A stretch of 64,000 bases of DNA. Origin: Spirosoma lacussanchae. Lineage in GTDB: Bacteria > Bacteroidota > Bacteroidia > Cytophagales > Spirosomataceae. This document shows, piece by piece, positions 1-8,984 of this stretch. Both the position numbers and the translations under genes were made by a program. How positions within the stretch are numbered: position 1 is the first letter of the stretch; every line of letters begins with the position of its first letter. Location of the stretch: the NCBI RefSeq assembly GCF_005870035.1, contig NZ_SWJG01000001.1, positions 1,537,639 through 1,601,638 on the forward strand, written 5' to 3'. The notes under the pieces are model-generated. The model was given only the letters and a program-made list of their open reading frames with translations. It searched no databases and was not told the origin of the DNA.

Positions 1-90
1 GGGGATACCTACGAGCCCGATCCAAAGCGCCATCGGCTCTATCAGCAGGTGTTTAAGCGCTGGCAACTGGGTCTGTCGCAGAATACCTGA
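1..90 (+). CDS. FGGY-type carbohydrate kinase, C-terminal end only
   Basis: The frame is open from the left edge and ends in TGA at 88-90, leaving 29 residues. The Y-E-P-D-P-x-x-x-H-x-x-Y pattern followed by a basic/aromatic helix resembles the last helix of xylulokinase/gluconokinase-type FGGY kinases, which phosphorylate a sugar or polyol using ATP. Nothing else of the protein is inside the window, so the substrate cannot be judged. It lies on the same strand as the next gene, 55 bases away. The family call rests on this short tail only. Confidence 0.45.
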   Translation, partial: GDTYEPDPKRHRLYQQVFKRWQLGLSQNT

Positions 91-145
91 CCGAAAGTGT
101 AGTCGTCTTCGTATCTTACCCACCCATCTAAATCCTTAGAAATAC

Positions 146-1510
146 ATGGCACAGAAAAAGTTTATCTTAGCCGAATCCGACATTCCGGAGCAGTGGTACA
201 ACATCGTGGCCGACATGCCCAACAAGCCGCTGCCTCCGCTGCACCCCGGTACCAAAGAACCCATCGGGCCGGACATGCTGGCTCCGCTGTTTCCGATGGA
301 GCTGATTAAACAGGAGGTCACCAGTGAGAAATGGGTACCTATTCCGGAAGAGGTACGGGAGATTTATAAAATCTGGCGACCTACCCCGCTGTACCGCGCC
401 ACGGGATTGGAAAAATTGCTCGACACGCCCGCCAAAATTTATTACAAATACGAGGGGGTTAGTCCGGCCGGGTCGCACAAGCCGAATACCGCCGTACCGC
501 AGGCTTTTTACAACAAGCAGGAGGGAGTTACGAAAATCACGACCGAGACGGGTGCCGGGCAGTGGGGTAGTGCCCTGAGTTTCGCCTGTCAGCATTTCGG
601 CATCGAGTGCGAAGTGTACATGGTGCGGGCCAGCTACAACGGAAAGCCGTACCGGAAAATGATGATGAATACCTGGGGTGCCTCGGTATATCCGTCGCCC
701 TCTGACCGGACCAACGCGGGGCGTAGTATCCTGGCGCAGGACGCCAACTCGCCGGGTAGTCTTGGTATTGCCATTTCAGAAGCCGTAGAGATGGCCCTGC
801 ATGACGAGCATACCAAGTATGCGCTGGGGAGTGTGCTGAATCACGTACTCATGCACCAGACGGTTATTGGCCTGGAGTGTATCCGGCAGCTGGAGCAGGC
901 CGGTGATTTTCCGGATATTGTCGTGGCGCCGTTTGGGGGTGGCTCCAACTTTGCCGGCATTGGCTTTCCGTTTCTGCGCTATAACCTGGAAGAGGGTAAG
1001 AACATCCGCTGCATCGCGGCCGAACCGGCTTCATGCCCCAAACTTACCCGGGGCGTATTCCGGTATGACCTCGGCGATACGGTCGGTATGACTCCGCTCT
1101 TGCCGATGTATACACTGGGCCATAACTTCATTCCGGCGCCAATCCACGCGGGTGGTTTGCGCTACCACGGGGCGGGAGCGATTGTCAGCCAGCTTCTGCG
1201 CGACGGACTGATCGAAGCGCAATCGTTCAACCAGCTCGAGTGTTTCGACGCGGGTATCAAGTTTGCCCGGACGGAAGGCATCATTCCGGCGCCCGAAGCC
1301 AACCACGCCATCGCGACGGTTATCCGCGAAGCGCTCATCGCTAAGGAAGAAGGAACACCCAAGACGATTCTGTTCAACCTCTGCGGCCACGGCCACTTCG
1401 ATATGTCGGCCTATGAGCAGTTTTTATCCGGCAAACTGGTGGAGCACGAAGTCACGCAGGAGGAGATTCTGGCGTCGCTCGCCGAGCTGGATACGCCATT
1501 AATTGCCTGA
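146..1510 (+). CDS. trpB2: Tryptophan synthase beta-like protein, TrpB2 type
   Basis: This 454-residue pyridoxal-phosphate enzyme would condense indole with serine to give tryptophan. The PLP lysine is in A-G-S-H-K-P-N-T (about K112), and the glycine-rich phosphate loop F-G-G-G-S-N-F-A-G is near residue 263. The length of about 450 residues and the long N-terminal extension with E-x-W-V-P-I-P fit the TrpB2 subfamily rather than the roughly 400-residue TrpB1 that pairs with TrpA. No trpA or other tryptophan gene is adjacent, which is usual for TrpB2; such enzymes are thought to salvage indole. The ATG start gives the canonical N-terminus. Confidence 0.9.
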   Translation: MAQKKFILAESDIPEQWYNIVADMPNKPLPPLHPGTKEPIGPDMLAPLFPMELIKQEVTSEKWVPIPEEVREIYKIWRPTPLYRATGLEKLLDTPAKIYYKYEGVSPAGSHKPNTAVPQAFYNKQEGVTKITTETGAGQWGSALSFACQHFGIECEVYMVRASYNGKPYRKMMMNTWGASVYPSPSDRTNAGRSILAQDANSPGSLGIAISEAVEMALHDEHTKYALGSVLNHVLMHQTVIGLECIRQLEQAGDFPDIVVAPFGGGSNFAGIGFPFLRYNLEEGKNIRCIAAEPASCPKLTRGVFRYDLGDTVGMTPLLPMYTLGHNFIPAPIHAGGLRYHGAGAIVSQLLRDGLIEAQSFNQLECFDAGIKFARTEGIIPAPEANHAIATVIREALIAKEEGTPKTILFNLCGHGHFDMSAYEQFLSGKLVEHEVTQEEILASLAELDTPLIA

Positions 1511-1695
1511 TTTTATAAGATGCGACAATGGCAGGGCTATGGCCGAAAACCTGATGCCCTGCCGTAGCCGTCTGTATACTCTAGGCCAAGGTGTCCCGAA
1601 CAGTAATATATAGGTAGATTGTCGCCGTCTGGCGGTAAGAAGAGACGAACTGCGATATTCGATAAGGCTAAAAAAACAGGGGCAGGTAGGTTCGT

Positions 1696-2946
1696 CTACC
1701 AACGTACCTGACCGTCGCCGATGCCGATCCATTTCTCGGTGACCAGCTTCTCGAGCGCGAACGGACCCCGGGCGTGGAGTTTTTGGGTGGAAATGCCGAT
1801 CTCGGCACCCAGTCCGAAGCAGCCGCCATCGGTGAAACGGGTCGATGCGTTGGCATAGACCGCAGCTGCATCGACTTCGCGCAGAAATTGATCGATAACC
1901 GGCTGATTCTGCGACAGAATGGCTTCCGAATGGCGCGATGAGTAGGTCTGTATGTGCGACAGCGCTTCATCGGGGCCGGAAACGATTTTGACGGCACACT
2001 TATAATCCAGAAACTCGCGGCCGAAATCGTCGGGTTGGGCAGGTTGCAGGTTCGTATAACCGGCTTTCTGAAAAATTGTATAAGCCGTTTCGTCGGCAAA
2101 AACCTCTACGTTCCATTGGGCAAAATCGGCCGTGAGCATCGGCAGAAACTGGTTAGCCACAGCTGCGTCGACGAGTACACAATCGAGTGAGTTACAGACC
2201 GATGGCCGCGACACTTTGGCGTTGACAACGATAGCTGCTGCCTTGTTCAGGTCGGCGGTGGCTTCTACATAGGTATGGCAAACGCCCGCGCCTGTTTCGA
2301 TCGTGGGGACGAGCGAATGTTTCCGCACAAACTGAATCAGCGATTCGGAGCCGCGCGGAATGATGATGTCTACGTAGCGTACCGCCGTCAGTAGTTCGTT
2401 CACTACGGCCCGGTCGGGGGGGAGCAGGGTAACCGCTGCTTTGGGGACGCCGAACTCGGCCAGTACGTTCTGAATCAGTCCAACCAGGTAGCGGTTCGAG
2501 AAGTCGGCTTCCTTACCGCCTTTCAGCACGCAGGCATTGCCCGAGCGCAGACAAAGCGACGCCACATCGACCGTTACGTTGGGGCGGGCCTCGTAAATGA
2601 CGCCTACTACTCCCAGCGGCACCGCAATTTTCTGGAGACGAAGGCCCTGTTCAATGGTTCGATCGATCAGCACTTCGCCCGTTGGGTCGGGCAGGGTAGC
2701 TACCACCCGCAGGCTATCGACCAACCCCTGTATCCGGCTTTCGGTAAGCTTGAGCCGGTCAAATTTGGGGTCGGTGGGGTCCATCCGGTCCAGATCACGG
2801 CTGTTTTCGGCAACGATTTGTTCCGCCTGGGCCGCCAGCACATCGGCCAGCCGGTTGATAAGGGCGGTTTTCTGATCGGAGCTGAGCCGACGAACGGCGG
2901 CAGCGGCCTGTTGGGTAGCCTGCAGGAGCGGAGTAATCGGTGTCAT
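1696..2946 (-). CDS. proA: Glutamate-5-semialdehyde dehydrogenase (gamma-glutamyl phosphate reductase)
   Basis: This is the second enzyme of proline biosynthesis. It reduces gamma-glutamyl phosphate with NADPH to glutamate semialdehyde in the cytoplasm. The protein is 416 residues, full length for the family. It has the aldehyde-dehydrogenase-like cofactor region (E-A-R-P-N-V-T-V-D) and the catalytic cysteine in S-V-C-N-S. It follows proB directly. An in-frame GTG at 2950-2952 would overlap the proB stop as GTGA, while the ATG at 2944-2946 starts just after it; I chose the ATG, but translational coupling through the GTG is possible. The two enzymes form one metabolic unit. Confidence 0.95.
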   Translation of the reverse strand: MTPITPLLQATQQAAAAVRRLSSDQKTALINRLADVLAAQAEQIVAENSRDLDRMDPTDPKFDRLKLTESRIQGLVDSLRVVATLPDPTGEVLIDRTIEQGLRLQKIAVPLGVVGVIYEARPNVTVDVASLCLRSGNACVLKGGKEADFSNRYLVGLIQNVLAEFGVPKAAVTLLPPDRAVVNELLTAVRYVDIIIPRGSESLIQFVRKHSLVPTIETGAGVCHTYVEATADLNKAAAIVVNAKVSRPSVCNSLDCVLVDAAVANQFLPMLTADFAQWNVEVFADETAYTIFQKAGYTNLQPAQPDDFGREFLDYKCAVKIVSGPDEALSHIQTYSSRHSEAILSQNQPVIDQFLREVDAAAVYANASTRFTDGGCFGLGAEIGISTQKLHARGPFALEKLVTEKWIGIGDGQVRW

Positions 2947-2948
2947 AC

Positions 2949-3983
2949 TCACAAAAGTACGATATCGTTGGCATTCGCCACATCAACGTTTTGCTGTTGA
3001 AGCTGTTGAACCAGTACGTCGGACGAAATCCGGGCTCGGGCTACCGCAACGGGCGTATCGTGTTCGTCGATGATCTCCACCATTTCGCCCGAGCTGAATT
3101 CGCCCAGGATGGCCCGGACGCCCACCGCCAGCAGGCTCCGCCGTTGTTGCAGGGCGCGTACGGCACCCGCATCGACCCGAATACGTCCCACCACGAGCGA
3201 TCCGCTGACGAGCCAGCGGTTGCGGGCCGAGAGTGATGTTTCTGCCGGAATGAATTCGGTACCCAGGTCACTCCTGAGCGCCCGGTCGAGGCTGTCGGGT
3301 TCGTTGAGGCCGAAGATGATGACCCGGATGCCCATGCGCGTAGCCAGTTTGGCAAAGGTGAGTTTAGAGGCCATTCCGCCCAGCCCCAAAGATGATTTGT
3401 CGGTGCGGACGACCCCGAAAATTCGCTCGTCGAAGGTATCAACCCGCCGGATAACCTGGCCACTGGCATCCAGCAAACCACCTACCGAGGTGCACAACAT
3501 GAGGGCTTCGGCCCCGAAACCGACGGCAATGAGCGTAGCCAGTTCGTCATTGTCAGAAAACTTCAGTTCGCGGTTGCTCACTACGTCGTTCTCGTTGGCG
3601 ATCGGAATAATGCCGTTGGCCCAGAGCTCTTCGTAGGTTTGCTTGAGTTGCAGAAACTGATCGCGGTTGGCAAAATGGTGGCGCTCGCAGAGGCTTTGGG
3701 CAATGGCGATGCCGTATATGGAAAAGAAGCGGGAATACTGATTGAGCAGCAACAGATTCCCTACGGCCGCGGCCGCTTTACGCTGGGTAATATCGCCCCG
3801 GTAGTCGTTGATAAGACCTTTGCCGGCACCGACTGCGCCCGACGAAACCAGCACAATCCGGTAGCGCGCGTGCAGCGCAGCCACCTGCCGGGCAATGTCG
3901 ACCATGATGGGCTCATTGGGTTCGCCGGTGGGTTTGGTAATGGAAGCCGTGCCAAATTTGAGGACAAGTACAGGTTTTGTCAT
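2949..3983 (-). CDS. proB: Glutamate 5-kinase
   Basis: This enzyme phosphorylates glutamate to gamma-glutamyl phosphate, the committed and usually proline-inhibited step of proline synthesis. The 344 residues comprise an amino-acid kinase domain (L-K-F-G-T-A-S near the start, V-S-S-G-A-V-G-A-G-K, then N-E-N-D-V-V) and a C-terminal region of about 90 residues resembling a PUA domain. It is first in the proB-proA pair. A perfect TATCTTTG -7 motif lies only five bases upstream of the ATG, so the transcript may be almost leaderless. Confidence 0.95.
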   Translation of the reverse strand: MTKPVLVLKFGTASITKPTGEPNEPIMVDIARQVAALHARYRIVLVSSGAVGAGKGLINDYRGDITQRKAAAAVGNLLLLNQYSRFFSIYGIAIAQSLCERHHFANRDQFLQLKQTYEELWANGIIPIANENDVVSNRELKFSDNDELATLIAVGFGAEALMLCTSVGGLLDASGQVIRRVDTFDERIFGVVRTDKSSLGLGGMASKLTFAKLATRMGIRVIIFGLNEPDSLDRALRSDLGTEFIPAETSLSARNRWLVSGSLVVGRIRVDAGAVRALQQRRSLLAVGVRAILGEFSSGEMVEIIDEHDTPVAVARARISSDVLVQQLQQQNVDVANANDIVLL

Positions 3984-3988
3984 GCGCG

Positions 3989-3996
3989 CAAAGATA
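3989..3996 (-). promoter_or_regulatory. Predicted -7 element of proB
   Basis: Read on the minus strand this is TATCTTTG, an exact match to the Bacteroidota TAnnTTTG element. Only CGCGC separates it from the proB ATG, so transcription would begin at or within a few bases of the start codon. No clear TTTG -33 element is seen upstream. Confidence 0.45.
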
Positions 3997-4037
3997 GCGC
4001 AAGTATGGCATTAGCCCAGATTCAGGGGCGTATCGGC

Positions 4038-4667
4038 TTAATCGCCTGCGTGGTTTCTGAAGAGATGTTCAAACGCGTTTTCGGTGAAGCGGGCTTTTTT
4101 ACGGATGGCCGACTTGAGCTGCTTCATGTAGTCCGCTTTTGGAATTTCGACAGCTCCGAACCGCCGTACGTTATCATTGATGAACTGGGTGTCGAGTAGT
4201 TCGTACTGCTGTTCCCGGAGGGTCATAATGAGGTAGTGAAAGGCAACTTTCGACGCATCGTTGACGTGATGAAACATGGACTCGCCAAAAAAAGCAGCGC
4301 CTAGCGATACGCCGTACAGGCCGCCAACTAAACGGTTATCCATATACGTTTCAACACTATGGGCCAGGCCCATCCGGTGCAGTTCGGTATACGCTTCTAT
4401 AATTTCCTCCGAAATCCAGGTACTATCGTCGGCCGACCGGGGTAGGGAGCAGTAGCGCATAACCTGTTCAAAATCAGCGTCAACTCGGATGTCGAAGCGT
4501 TGTTGATTGAGGATGGGGCGCAGCGATCGGGCGGGTTTGTAGCTATGGATAGGAATGACCGCGCGTGGGTCAGGTGCGTACCAGTACAGCGTACCGTCGG
4601 CATCGGCCATCGGGAAGATACCGTTGATGTACCCGTAAATCAGGTCGTCGGCGGTTAGCTTGTTCAT
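4038..4667 (-). CDS. aat: Leucyl/phenylalanyl-tRNA--protein transferase
   Basis: Aat transfers Leu or Phe from charged tRNA onto the N-terminal Arg or Lys of proteins, marking them for ClpS/ClpAP degradation. The family signature I-N-G-I-F-P-M-A is near the N-terminus, followed by W-Y-A-P-D-P-R-A-V and L-V-G-G-L-Y-G-V, the conserved core. The 209 residues match the usual size. Longer frames reach 4682 and 4715. The upstream promoter (-7 box at 4692-4699) would put the transcript start near 4685, so 4715 is excluded and M-N-K-L-T at 4667 fits best. Confidence 0.92.
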   Translation of the reverse strand: MNKLTADDLIYGYINGIFPMADADGTLYWYAPDPRAVIPIHSYKPARSLRPILNQQRFDIRVDADFEQVMRYCSLPRSADDSTWISEEIIEAYTELHRMGLAHSVETYMDNRLVGGLYGVSLGAAFFGESMFHHVNDASKVAFHYLIMTLREQQYELLDTQFINDNVRRFGAVEIPKADYMKQLKSAIRKKARFTENAFEHLFRNHAGD

Positions 4668-4691
4668 GAAAGTCTTGGGCATGTGCTGATA

Positions 4692-4720
4692 CAAAGATAA
4701 AAAAATACTTGACAATCAAG
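4692..4720 (-). promoter_or_regulatory. Predicted aat promoter
   Basis: On the minus strand CTTG (4717-4720), a 17-base spacer and TATCTTTG (4692-4699) match the TTG-N17..23-TAnnTTTG layout of the Bacteroidota primary sigma factor. The predicted transcript start, near 4685, leaves a leader of about 18 bases before the aat ATG at 4667. Confidence 0.6.
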
Positions 4721-4971
4721 CAGTTTTCTGAGGGTGGTGCGCAGCGTTATGTAACGGATTGCCTGTACAGCAGGGTGTTGCCCGAGAAGTGCTTCATATT
4801 TGGCGTGTATCGATGCATAGCGGCCGTTTCCCGGCATCGGCCTGTAAAGAATCGACTTCCGTCGCAAAATTGCCAAAGCTGATCGGGTGCAGATGGTCTT
4901 TATCAAGAAGAATTAAACTAAACCCTTTCTGGTGTGTCTGATGTTTATCAAAAAACGATTCACAACCAGAC

Positions 4972-5592
4972 ATGAAAAAAGGATTTGCTTTGCTCCTGAT
5001 TGCTACCCTGCCCGTATTCTTTAGCCAGTGTGGCGTAAACAAACAGATTTCACAGGCTAAAACCCTCGGCGACTGCCGCTATACCATTGCGTCGGCCGAT
5101 AGCATTTATCTGGCCGGTACCGACGTTCGACAGTTTCGCAACCTCGAAGACCTGAATCCCGCCCGGTTCCCACGGCTGGCGGCTGGTCTGCTGACCCGGA
5201 ATGTACCGCTGGATGCGCGCATCAATCTGGAAATCACGAACCCCACAAACCGGCTGGCCGGTATCAATCAGCTGGAATACAGGGTCTTGCTGGCTGGTCA
5301 GGAGGTATTTAATGGATTCCTGAATCAGCGCATCGAGGTGCAGCCCGGCGGGGGAAAAACGCGTGTGCCCGTTCGACTTAACACCAACGCCTACCAACTG
5401 CTGACCGATCCCAAAACCCGCGACGCATTCGGCGATCTGGTACAGAACCTCTCGGGCTCGCAGAGCAGCAAACCTTCCAAACTGACCATCCGGATCAAAC
5501 CGACGCTCGATCTGCTGGGTGGACAGATCAACTACCCGGGCTATATCACGATAGATCAGGATGTGACGAACAAAATACTGATGGGCAATTAG
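4972..5592 (+). CDS. LEA14/WHy-like lipoprotein
   Basis: The 206-residue protein starts with a lipoprotein signal peptide (M-K-K, hydrophobic stretch, lipobox F-S-Q-C near residue 20), so it should be anchored in a membrane facing the periplasm. The middle (about residues 80-130, with I-N-L-E-I-T-N-P-T-N and a following beta pattern) resembles the water-stress/LEA type 2 domain, a small immunoglobulin-like fold of uncertain role. It stands alone and is followed by a clear hairpin terminator. The specific function is unknown. Confidence 0.75.
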   Translation: MKKGFALLLIATLPVFFSQCGVNKQISQAKTLGDCRYTIASADSIYLAGTDVRQFRNLEDLNPARFPRLAAGLLTRNVPLDARINLEITNPTNRLAGINQLEYRVLLAGQEVFNGFLNQRIEVQPGGGKTRVPVRLNTNAYQLLTDPKTRDAFGDLVQNLSGSQSSKPSKLTIRIKPTLDLLGGQINYPGYITIDQDVTNKILMGN

Positions 5593-5648
5593 GACCGATA
5601 CGATTGGTTTTTAGCCAGTCTGCCAGTCGCTTTCAGTAGCATTCCAGG

Positions 5649-5680
5649 TGCCCCGACTTTCTTAGGTCGGGGCATTTTTC
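5649..5680 (+). terminator. Rho-independent terminator after the LEA-like lipoprotein
   Basis: TGCCCCGAC (5649-5657) pairs with GTCGGGGCA (5666-5674) around an 8-base loop, followed by TTTTT. Confidence 0.85.
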
Positions 5681-5726
5681 TTGTCTGCTCCTCCTAAATC
5701 GATCAATAGCCTAGTAACTGCGACTT

Positions 5727-6749
5727 ATGTTCCGACTTGTATGCCTGCTTCTGCTGACAGCTTCTGTGGTTATAGCCCAACCCAATCAAATTCAGATTAA
5801 ACATGACCCGGCAGCCAAACGGGTCGCGGTGACGGTCGATGGAAAACCGTTTACGGCTTACATCTATCCCGGGCCAACCGTGTTGAAGAAGCCGGTGCTG
5901 TACCCGATCGTGTCGGCGGGCGGAAACGCAATTACCCGTGGATGGCCGCTCGAGCCGCGTCCGGGCGAGCGGGTCGACCATCCGCACCATGTAGGGATGT
6001 GGTTCAATTACGGCGACGTAAACGGACACGACTTCTGGAACAACTCAATAGACGTAGGCCCGGAGCATAAAGGACCGTTCGGCACGATCGTACATACGGG
6101 GGTTACGTCGATGAAAGGCGGAAAGGGGCAGGGCGAACTGGTCGTCACCGCCGACTGGCTCGATAAGGATAATCAGCTGATGCTGCGCGAAACGACCACG
6201 TTCCGGTTTGGGGCCAGCGCCGACAGCCGCACCATCGACCGCATAACCACGCTTACGGCGGCTGGCAAAGAGGTAGTCTTTAAAGATAACAAAGAGGGGA
6301 TGATTGCGCTCCGGGTAGCGCGCCAGCTGGAACAGCCTTCTACCAAGCCAGAAGTGTTTACCGATGCGCAGGGCGTGGCTACCAAAGTGCCCCTGCTGGA
6401 TAATACCGGCGTAACGGGTCTTTACCGGAGCAGTGAGAACAAAGAAGGGGATGCTGTATGGGGTACGCGGGCTGGTTCGGTTGCATTATCAGGCGTTGTT
6501 GGTTCTGAGAATCTGGTAGTTACTTTGCTCGATCATCCTAAAAATGTAGGTTACCCTACCTACTGGCACGCCCGGGGTTACGGCCTTTTTGCGGCTAATC
6601 CGCTGGGCCCCAGTGTGTTTACAAACGGTAAAGCGCCAGCTATGAATTATACGCTGGAACCGGGCAAATCCGTCACGTTCCGGTATCGACTGCTGGTTGA
6701 GTCGGGCAAGGGAAAAACGTCGGCTAAGGTTCCGCCAACCGACTGGTAA
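5727..6749 (+). CDS. Secreted PmoA/DUF6807 family protein
   Basis: This 340-residue protein has a signal peptide (cleavage near A-Q-P-N, about residue 18). The histidine-rich block H-P-H-H-V-G-M-W-F with G-D-V-N-G-H-D-F-W, near residues 85-105, is typical of the family named methane oxygenase PmoA/DUF6807. Despite that name, these proteins are common in Bacteroidota and Planctomycetes and usually sit beside Gfo/Idh/MocA, DUF1080 and sugar-isomerase genes. A role in glycoside or sugar-derivative metabolism is therefore more likely than methane oxidation. Here it is 12 kb from such a cluster. Confidence 0.8.
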   Translation: MFRLVCLLLLTASVVIAQPNQIQIKHDPAAKRVAVTVDGKPFTAYIYPGPTVLKKPVLYPIVSAGGNAITRGWPLEPRPGERVDHPHHVGMWFNYGDVNGHDFWNNSIDVGPEHKGPFGTIVHTGVTSMKGGKGQGELVVTADWLDKDNQLMLRETTTFRFGASADSRTIDRITTLTAAGKEVVFKDNKEGMIALRVARQLEQPSTKPEVFTDAQGVATKVPLLDNTGVTGLYRSSENKEGDAVWGTRAGSVALSGVVGSENLVVTLLDHPKNVGYPTYWHARGYGLFAANPLGPSVFTNGKAPAMNYTLEPGKSVTFRYRLLVESGKGKTSAKVPPTDW

Positions 6750-6791
6750 ATAATTACAAACCGCTCTGATACAAAGACGTACTTTGGCATA

Positions 6792-6798
6792 TAATTTG
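6792..6798 (+). promoter_or_regulatory. Possible variant -7 element (TAATTTG)
   Basis: TAATTTG lies 41 bases before the start of the next secreted protein. It is the TAnnTTTG box with one base fewer in the spacer. The same 7-mer occurs upstream of susC, porP and gldK in this window. Confidence 0.25.
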
Positions 6799-6839
6799 AC
6801 CAGGGGGTTTTCGTACCCCGTAAATGTGTTAAGTTCTGC

Positions 6840-8486
6840 ATGTCTTGTACGCTCTCTCTCAATCTGTACTCACGCGTTTGTAGTAGTCTCTTTGCCTGCC
6901 TGATTGTCTGGGGGTCACTATCGGCGCAACCGCGTGCCACGACAACGAAATATGCACCCCCCAGAACCCGGGTTGGTGCCTCGTTGGACGGGTTACACAC
7001 CATAAAAAACGATAAGGTTGAAGTAGGTATCGATCTGAACTACGGCGGGGCCATGACCTACCTGGCGTTTCGGAACGACCAAGGCGGAAAAGTCAGTACC
7101 CGCAACATGATTAACAATGCCGATCTGGGTCGACAGGTACAGATCGCGTTGTACGGCGGTCCGCTCGACTATTCGAAGAACGGGGCGCCGGCCTGGACCG
7201 GCCTGGGCTGGGATCCCATTCAGGCTGGCGATACGTACAATAATCCATCCCGGGTTACGGCGTTCGAGAAGCAGGATAACCTGCTCTATGTAAAGTGCGT
7301 ACCCAAGCAGTTTGCTCTCAACAACGAAGACGGAGAAGCCACCATCGAACACTGGATCAGGCTGGAGGGAAACGTAGTTAAAGTACATGCCCGCGTGGTA
7401 CTTTTCCGAAATGACAAGACACAGTACGAGGCCCGTCAGCAGGAGATGCCCTGCGTTTACCTGAACGGCGAGTATCACAACATGTGGTACTACAAAGGCA
7501 ACGACCCGTTCACGAACGCTTCTGCTGATGTTATCCGGCCCGTGCCGCCCAAGGAGCGGGTTCCGTTTGGCGATGTGTATCCAACCGAACCCTGGATGGC
7601 CTCAACCAATGTGAACCAGTATGGAGTGGGCCTATACGTACCCAACAATTACGACTGGAAGAAAGGCTACTTTGGTTCCGACCTGGATGGCGATGAATAC
7701 AGCCAGGTTGCATCGTACATCGCTGCCACCAACTTTGTCTTACTCGATCACAATGTTGTTCATGAGTGGGACTACGCGTTGATTGTGGGGCATCTGAACG
7801 AAATTCGATCGTACGTGTACGCGCAGCCGCGTCCCGTTGCCGGTCCAAACTACCGATTCGATACGTCGCGTAAAGGTTGGTATTACTACAATACGCAGGA
7901 TACGGGCTGGCCAATCAATGGCAAACTACGGGTGTTGCTGAATAACACGCCCAATAACCATATCAAATCGCCATTCGTTTTTTGGAAGGGTAGGGAAGTG
8001 CCCAAAATGTACATTCGGGCGGCTTTCAGGAACAACGAGAGTCAGGATACTAAGTCTCCTTTTCGCCTGAGCTGGCGCCGACCAGAAGACGCTGCTCTCC
8101 TCCGAACAGATGATCGGCGAATGAATTTCGTGGTCGATAACGACGGACAGTACCATACCTATGAGATCGATCTGAGCAAGAATGAGAACTGGATGAGCCA
8201 GAATATTGGTCAGATCGAGCTGCAGCCCGCCCCGGATGGACCTCGTGTAAACGGGTGGCTCGAAATCGAGTGGATATCCACGTCTCCCAATGGTCCGGTA
8301 ACGGAAACCATAAATTCGCCCGTTACGGAGGTTATAGTACCGCCTGTTATCCCGCCCCCGGTCAAGCAGCCCGACAATGAGGCTCCCGTAGTGCCCGTGG
8401 TTCCGGTAACCCCGGTGGCGGAGGCCCCCAAAGCCAACGAATGCCAGCCCAAGTGTGTAACTATTGTGGTTACGAGAATTCGATAA
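6840..8486 (+). CDS. Secreted protein of unknown function with proline-rich tail
   Basis: The protein has 548 residues with an N-terminal signal peptide (cleavage near L-S-A-Q-P, about residue 30). The long body starts with L-D-G-L-H-T-I-K-N-D-K-V-E-V-G-I-D and is rich in Trp, Tyr and Asn, suggesting a beta-sandwich carbohydrate-binding or hydrolase-like fold. I recognise no catalytic motif. Residues about 390-475 look like a second beta domain. The end (about 488-535) is a low-complexity Pro/Val linker with repeated V-V-P-V-x-P units, closing with a Cys pair (C-Q-P-K-C). It is exported, but no T9SS sorting domain is evident. Confidence 0.7.
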   Translation: MSCTLSLNLYSRVCSSLFACLIVWGSLSAQPRATTTKYAPPRTRVGASLDGLHTIKNDKVEVGIDLNYGGAMTYLAFRNDQGGKVSTRNMINNADLGRQVQIALYGGPLDYSKNGAPAWTGLGWDPIQAGDTYNNPSRVTAFEKQDNLLYVKCVPKQFALNNEDGEATIEHWIRLEGNVVKVHARVVLFRNDKTQYEARQQEMPCVYLNGEYHNMWYYKGNDPFTNASADVIRPVPPKERVPFGDVYPTEPWMASTNVNQYGVGLYVPNNYDWKKGYFGSDLDGDEYSQVASYIAATNFVLLDHNVVHEWDYALIVGHLNEIRSYVYAQPRPVAGPNYRFDTSRKGWYYYNTQDTGWPINGKLRVLLNNTPNNHIKSPFVFWKGREVPKMYIRAAFRNNESQDTKSPFRLSWRRPEDAALLRTDDRRMNFVVDNDGQYHTYEIDLSKNENWMSQNIGQIELQPAPDGPRVNGWLEIEWISTSPNGPVTETINSPVTEVIVPPVIPPPVKQPDNEAPVVPVVPVTPVAEAPKANECQPKCVTIVVTRIR

Positions 8487-8497
8487 GGGTATATATC

Positions 8498-8548
8498 AGC
8501 CATAAAAAAGCGATACACCATGTAGTCATGTATCGCTTTTTTGTGGCT
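8498..8548 (+). terminator. Hairpin terminator between convergent genes
   Basis: AGCCATAAAAAAGCGATACA pairs almost perfectly with TGTATCGCTTTTTTGTGGCT across a loop of about 11 bases. T-runs lie in the arm on both strands, so it can serve the plus-strand secreted protein and the minus-strand gene at 8557. Confidence 0.8.
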
Positions 8549-8556
8549 GGTTCGTA

Positions 8557-8952
8557 TTAATTCAGATGGACAAGGGCTGATCGATACACGCGGCCCTCAA
8601 GCTGATGCATCCAGTTGCGTAAGGTATCATTCTCGCCGGTGGCCCGGTTTAGCTCACGATCAATCTGGCGGAGCAGAAAAAACAACTGGTGAACATGCAG
8701 CCATTGCTGATGCAGCTGAGCTACTTCCTGGGTCGACCGGCTAGTCTGGCGGGCCTCGTGAGTCAGTTGCCGCAAACTCATTTTGAGGTGGTAACGCAGA
8801 ATCATGAGCCGGCTGGCCATTGGTAGCTCGGCAGGGTCGCGCTCCATATAGGAAATGCTTTTGGCCAGCATGTTATTACGCTGCTGAAGCTGATCTGAAA
8901 CGATCATCCAGGCATGCTCGGCCCGGAGCGACTCATAGGTGATGGTTTTCAT
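8557..8952 (-). CDS. Hypothetical small coiled-coil protein
   Basis: The product is 131 residues, mostly helical and rich in Gln, Leu, Arg and His, with heptad-like spacing and no signal peptide or membrane segment. I do not recognise the family. It has its own -7 motif (8977-8984) and shares the downstream terminator with its convergent neighbour, so it appears to be a single-gene unit. Confidence 0.65.
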   Translation of the reverse strand: MKTITYESLRAEHAWMIVSDQLQQRNNMLAKSISYMERDPAELPMASRLMILRYHLKMSLRQLTHEARQTSRSTQEVAQLHQQWLHVHQLFFLLRQIDRELNRATGENDTLRNWMHQLEGRVYRSALVHLN

Positions 8953-8976
8953 GGAATATGTACATTACGGTTCAAA

Positions 8977-8984
8977 CAAATATA
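8977..8984 (-). promoter_or_regulatory. Predicted -7 element of the coiled-coil gene
   Basis: Minus-strand TATATTTG matches TAnnTTTG exactly and lies 24 bases upstream of the ATG at 8952. No convincing -33 element is seen. Confidence 0.45.

Noticed and set aside
4664..4906. 80-codon frame on the minus strand overlapping the aat start
   Set aside because: No family resemblance; it overlaps the predicted aat promoter.
5727..6749. Methane oxidation protein PmoA
   Set aside because: The family name is historical. The protein is secreted, with no other pmo genes, and fits DUF6807 sugar-locus proteins.
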